DNA of 12,198 nt, taken from NCBI GenBank assembly GCA_020860865.1, contig JAJBTL010000357.1:731-12928 (forward strand), written 5' to 3'. The notes beneath the pieces are model-generated. The model was not told the origin of the DNA and did not search any database. It saw nothing but the letters and a program-made list of their open reading frames with translations. Both the position numbers and the translations under genes were made by a program. Source of the stretch: Planctomycetota bacterium (GTDB lineage Bacteria > Planctomycetota > SZUA-567). This document shows positions 9,896-12,198 of the stretch, piece by piece. Every line of letters begins with the position of its first letter. Within the stretch, counting starts at the first letter, position 1.

Positions 9896-12198
9896 ATGAC
9901 TGTCACGCACACCCTGCCGGAACCGGCTGTCGTCCGCTACCGGACGCGCATCCCGGCCTTTGTCGACACGTCATTCCGGAAAATCGATCGGCTGTCCTCG
10001 GGCTGCAAGCTCGACCGGAGTTCCGTCACCGCCTCGAATCAGCAGTCCGACCATCTCCGCCGCCAACTCGCCGGTCTCGACAGCGCCCTCCGCGTGTCGT
10101 CCGAGGCCTTCACCATATCCGGCATTGCCGAAGGCGCCCTCGGCGAAATGACCGCTGTCCTCAAGGACATCCGCACGGCCGTCCTCGACGCCGCCGGCTC
10201 CGCCGTCCGTGGCCGGGTCGGTCCCGGCCAAGCCGAACTCGACGCCGCCATCGGAAAACTCGACGACATCGTCCGCACCACCACCTATTCCGGCCAGACC
10301 CTCCTCGACGGCAGCCGCAGCCTCGACTACACGGAAACCGCCGTCGACGGTCATCCCGCCGATCCTCCGCTTCTCGACCGCGCCCACACCCGTATCGACC
10401 AGGTCAATAAGCCCGACAGCGCCGTCGTTACCGTCGCCTTCACCCCGACCGCAGCCGCCCCGGCATCGTCGGAGACGCCCTCGTCCGACCCGGACGCCGT
10501 CACCGTCGCCGAGTACGACGAATCCGGCGCCGCCGTTCCGCCTTCCGTTACGACGGGAGCGGTACCGGCGGAATCAGTGGAATCAGTGGAATCAGTGGAA
10601 TCAGCGGAATCAGCGGAATCAGCGGCAATGACGGGAGCAGGGCACCGCGGGGAGACGGGTAAAACAGAACCGTCACCGACGCCGTCCACCATTCCCGCCG
10701 CCATTGCTCCGGTCGCGCCTGTGCCCGCCGACGACAGCGCTATTCCGTCCGAACCGGCCCGTCGCGCTTCCCTCGAGGCCGACAACGCCCAGCCCGGCAC
10801 CGATCTCGACGGCGCCGCCGTCGTCGCCGACCAGGAGTTTGTCGTTACCGGCACCGGCGGATCGCGCCTCTTTGCCTTCCCGTCCGGCACCACCGTCGGC
10901 GAAATGGCGGACAGCCTCAACGCCGTCGCCGATTCGCCCGGCGTCACCGCCACCGTCATCTTCTCCTCCGACGTCCGCGTCGACACCGCCGTCCCGTCCC
11001 GGCCGACCGCCGCCGCCGAGGCCCCGTTCGTTCTCCAAACCGTCTTCCCCCTCAGCGCCACCGACGCCGACGTCAACACCGGAGCAGGGGAGACAGCGGT
11101 CGTTATACCCGAAAGTAACGCGGCGCAACCGGTCGTGGAACACGACGCGGACGCCGTCCCGGACCAGCCCGCCACGGCCGCACCGGCCGTCAGCGCCGAC
11201 CCGGCCGAAGCGGTCGTTTCCACTGACGAATCCGCCGCCGCCGATCCCGTTCCTGATCACCACGCCGCGTCGACTGTCCCGACAGTTGCCGTCGGTCCGG
11301 ACCTGGTCCAGTCCCTCGTCCCCGGCCTGAACTGCGACCCGGACGGCCGCCTCTATCTCCAGGCCGGTGCCGAGACCGGTTCCTTCACCGTCTACGCGGA
11401 CAAGGCCCTGACCCGTCCCGTCGGCGAAGTCCGGGACGGCGTCTTGATAGCCGCCGACGACGCGTCCCTCCCCGATCTCGGCGAAGACGCCCTCGTCGTC
11501 GCTTCCGACAGCGCTTCCGTCAACGAAGGCGATGTCTTCGTCCTCGCTTTCAACGGTCTCAGTCTCGCCAACGATCACGACGTCACCCTGTCCGGAGACA
11601 TTGACTGGTTCGTCCCCGAGCAATCAGTCATGAACGGCGCCCGCCTTCAGGAAAACACCTCCCGGGATGGTGAACTCCATTTCCGCTACACCCCGACCGC
11701 GACCAATCCGGACGGCACCGTCGCCGCCTTCCAGGTCGACGCCTTCACCGACCCGGACTGTCCCGACAGCGCCCGCGTCGCCACCAGTGGCGTTGTCACC
11801 GTTCCGGCGGCTGTTCCGGCCTCTGGTCCGGCGCCGCAGGGCGATAGCGGGCCGTCCGAATTACCGTCCGAATCCTCGCCTGATCCCGTGTCCGTTTCCG
11901 GTCTTGACGCCGAAGCCGAAGGCGAAACAGTAACGCATACTGTCCGGCTGACACCGGTAGAGAACCCGGAGGGAACTGACAACGGCCTCTATGTCGCCCT
12001 CGCCGTTCCGTTGGAAAATCTTCCTTCAGATCCGGCGACCGCCACCGCCGCCTTCTCGAACCTCGGCCTCAGGCTATCGTCCCGCGACTACGGTTCCGCC
12101 GCCGCCGTCGCCGTGCAGAACCGGGCCGGCCACCTGTTCCGTCATCCCGACGACAGCCACGCCGTCGTCCCGCCCGGCGCCGCCGTCCACGTCAGCGG
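9896..12198 (+). CDS. Divergent flagellin-like protein, paralogue of the giant flagellin (3' end outside window)
   Basis: Open for 767 codons from ATG 9896 to the window end. It aligns with the giant flagellin in order: KIDRLSSGCKLDRSSV with KLSSGYKINVGADD; ISGIAEGALGEMTAVLKDIR with IGIAEGALNEMNSILKKMR; RRASLEADNA with KRAYLEADNA; FVVTGTGGSRLFAF with FILTGSQGSRMFTF; GLNCDPDGRLY with FNCDGDGKIY; GELHFRYTP with GQIYFRYTP; AAFSNLGLRLSSRDYGS with ITFTNLGMRIYSTDYGS. It is thus a flagellin relative without the large insertion. It differs sharply at the N-terminus: the usual SLIINNNLSALN D0 start is replaced by a Pro-containing MTVTHTLPEPAVVRYRT, and three Pro/Ala/Ser-rich linkers are added (about 10442-10759, 11050-11290 and 11790-11900). 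GC is very high and no stops interrupt it, so it looks maintained. Possible roles are a minor filament subunit, a junction or tip protein, or a non-filament surface protein. Confidence 0.8.
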   Translation, partial: MTVTHTLPEPAVVRYRTRIPAFVDTSFRKIDRLSSGCKLDRSSVTASNQQSDHLRRQLAGLDSALRVSSEAFTISGIAEGALGEMTAVLKDIRTAVLDAAGSAVRGRVGPGQAELDAAIGKLDDIVRTTTYSGQTLLDGSRSLDYTETAVDGHPADPPLLDRAHTRIDQVNKPDSAVVTVAFTPTAAAPASSETPSSDPDAVTVAEYDESGAAVPPSVTTGAVPAESVESVESVESAESAESAAMTGAGHRGETGKTEPSPTPSTIPAAIAPVAPVPADDSAIPSEPARRASLEADNAQPGTDLDGAAVVADQEFVVTGTGGSRLFAFPSGTTVGEMADSLNAVADSPGVTATVIFSSDVRVDTAVPSRPTAAAEAPFVLQTVFPLSATDADVNTGAGETAVVIPESNAAQPVVEHDADAVPDQPATAAPAVSADPAEAVVSTDESAAADPVPDHHAASTVPTVAVGPDLVQSLVPGLNCDPDGRLYLQAGAETGSFTVYADKALTRPVGEVRDGVLIAADDASLPDLGEDALVVASDSASVNEGDVFVLAFNGLSLANDHDVTLSGDIDWFVPEQSVMNGARLQENTSRDGELHFRYTPTATNPDGTVAAFQVDAFTDPDCPDSARVATSGVVTVPAAVPASGPAPQGDSGPSELPSESSPDPVSVSGLDAEAEGETVTHTVRLTPVENPEGTDNGLYVALAVPLENLPSDPATATAAFSNLGLRLSSRDYGSAAAVAVQNRAGHLFRHPDDSHAVVPPGAAVHVS
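10568..10621 (+). repeat. In-frame 9-bp minisatellite encoding [V/A]ES
   Basis: Six tandem copies of GYGGAATCA, with Y = C in copies 1, 5 and 6 and T in copies 2-4, then a partial copy. They encode AES-VES-VES-VES-AES-AES inside the first Pro/Ala/Ser-rich linker of the flagellin-like protein. TCA for Ser is unusual in a gene that mostly uses TCC and TCG, which points to recent local expansion. Unit gain or loss would keep the frame and change only linker length. Confidence 0.9.

Noticed and set aside
10673..11623. Antisense frames (316 and 290 codons) opposite the flagellin-like paralogue
   Set aside because: Low-complexity shadow translations of a 65-75% GC gene; the + strand frame aligns with flagellin throughout.
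1..12198. CRISPR arrays, tRNA or rRNA genes, insertion sequences
   Set aside because: No spaced direct repeats, no tRNA- or rRNA-like sequence and no transposase or terminal inverted repeats were found.

Overview
The window is a motility and chemotaxis locus from a high-GC, probably anaerobic bacterium. The 2-hydroxyacyl-CoA dehydratase-type protein at the left edge is typical of anaerobes. The chemoreceptor has an almost absent HAMP domain, a pattern I associate with Desulfobacterota; this is only a weak taxonomic hint and I cannot name a genus. Hand counts on single 60-base lines give about 62% GC in the outer part of the flagellin gene (4561-4620), about 37% in its centre (7321-7380) and about 75% in the second flagellin-like gene (10681-10740).

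Layout: (1) 1-692, + strand, the C-terminal part of a 2-hydroxyacyl-CoA dehydratase family protein. (2) 738-779, a hairpin terminator between convergent genes. (3) 832-2633, - strand, a dCache-type methyl-accepting chemotaxis protein split by a 1-nt deletion in a C run. (4) 2634-3548, a 915-bp divergent intergenic region holding the chemoreceptor promoter, possible flagellin promoters and a hairpin-rich leader in front of the flagellin start codon. (5) 3549-9706, + strand, a giant flagellin of about 2052 residues if one frameshift (5876-5905) and one in-frame amber codon (8216-8218) are read through. (6) 9720-9797, a strong terminator with a possible competing hairpin. (7) 9896 to the window end, + strand, a divergent flagellin-like paralogue that runs off the window.

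The most interesting feature is the architecture of the giant flagellin. It has normal flagellin ends (the usual N-terminal D0/D1 start and a C-terminus ending NVLSLLQ). Its outer domains align motif by motif with the downstream paralogue, but the paralogue has nothing corresponding to 5256-8218. That block of about 988 residues therefore looks like a discrete insertion. It starts and ends with charged, Lys/Glu/Ala-rich coiled-coil arms that look antiparallel. Between the arms lies a helical region that I read as six degenerate tandem repeats of about 125-150 residues. The repeat region is much lower in GC than its surroundings. I recognise no known domain in it.

The amber codon sits exactly at the 3' boundary of the insert. 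With the two 1-nt deletions, this means the two largest genes here are formally broken. These could be sequencing errors (both deletions can be placed in homopolymers) or real inactivation or variation. Functionally, the chemoreceptor would sense an external ligand and feed the chemotaxis pathway, the giant flagellin would form a filament with large surface projections, and the second gene would encode a minor or specialised flagellin-like subunit.
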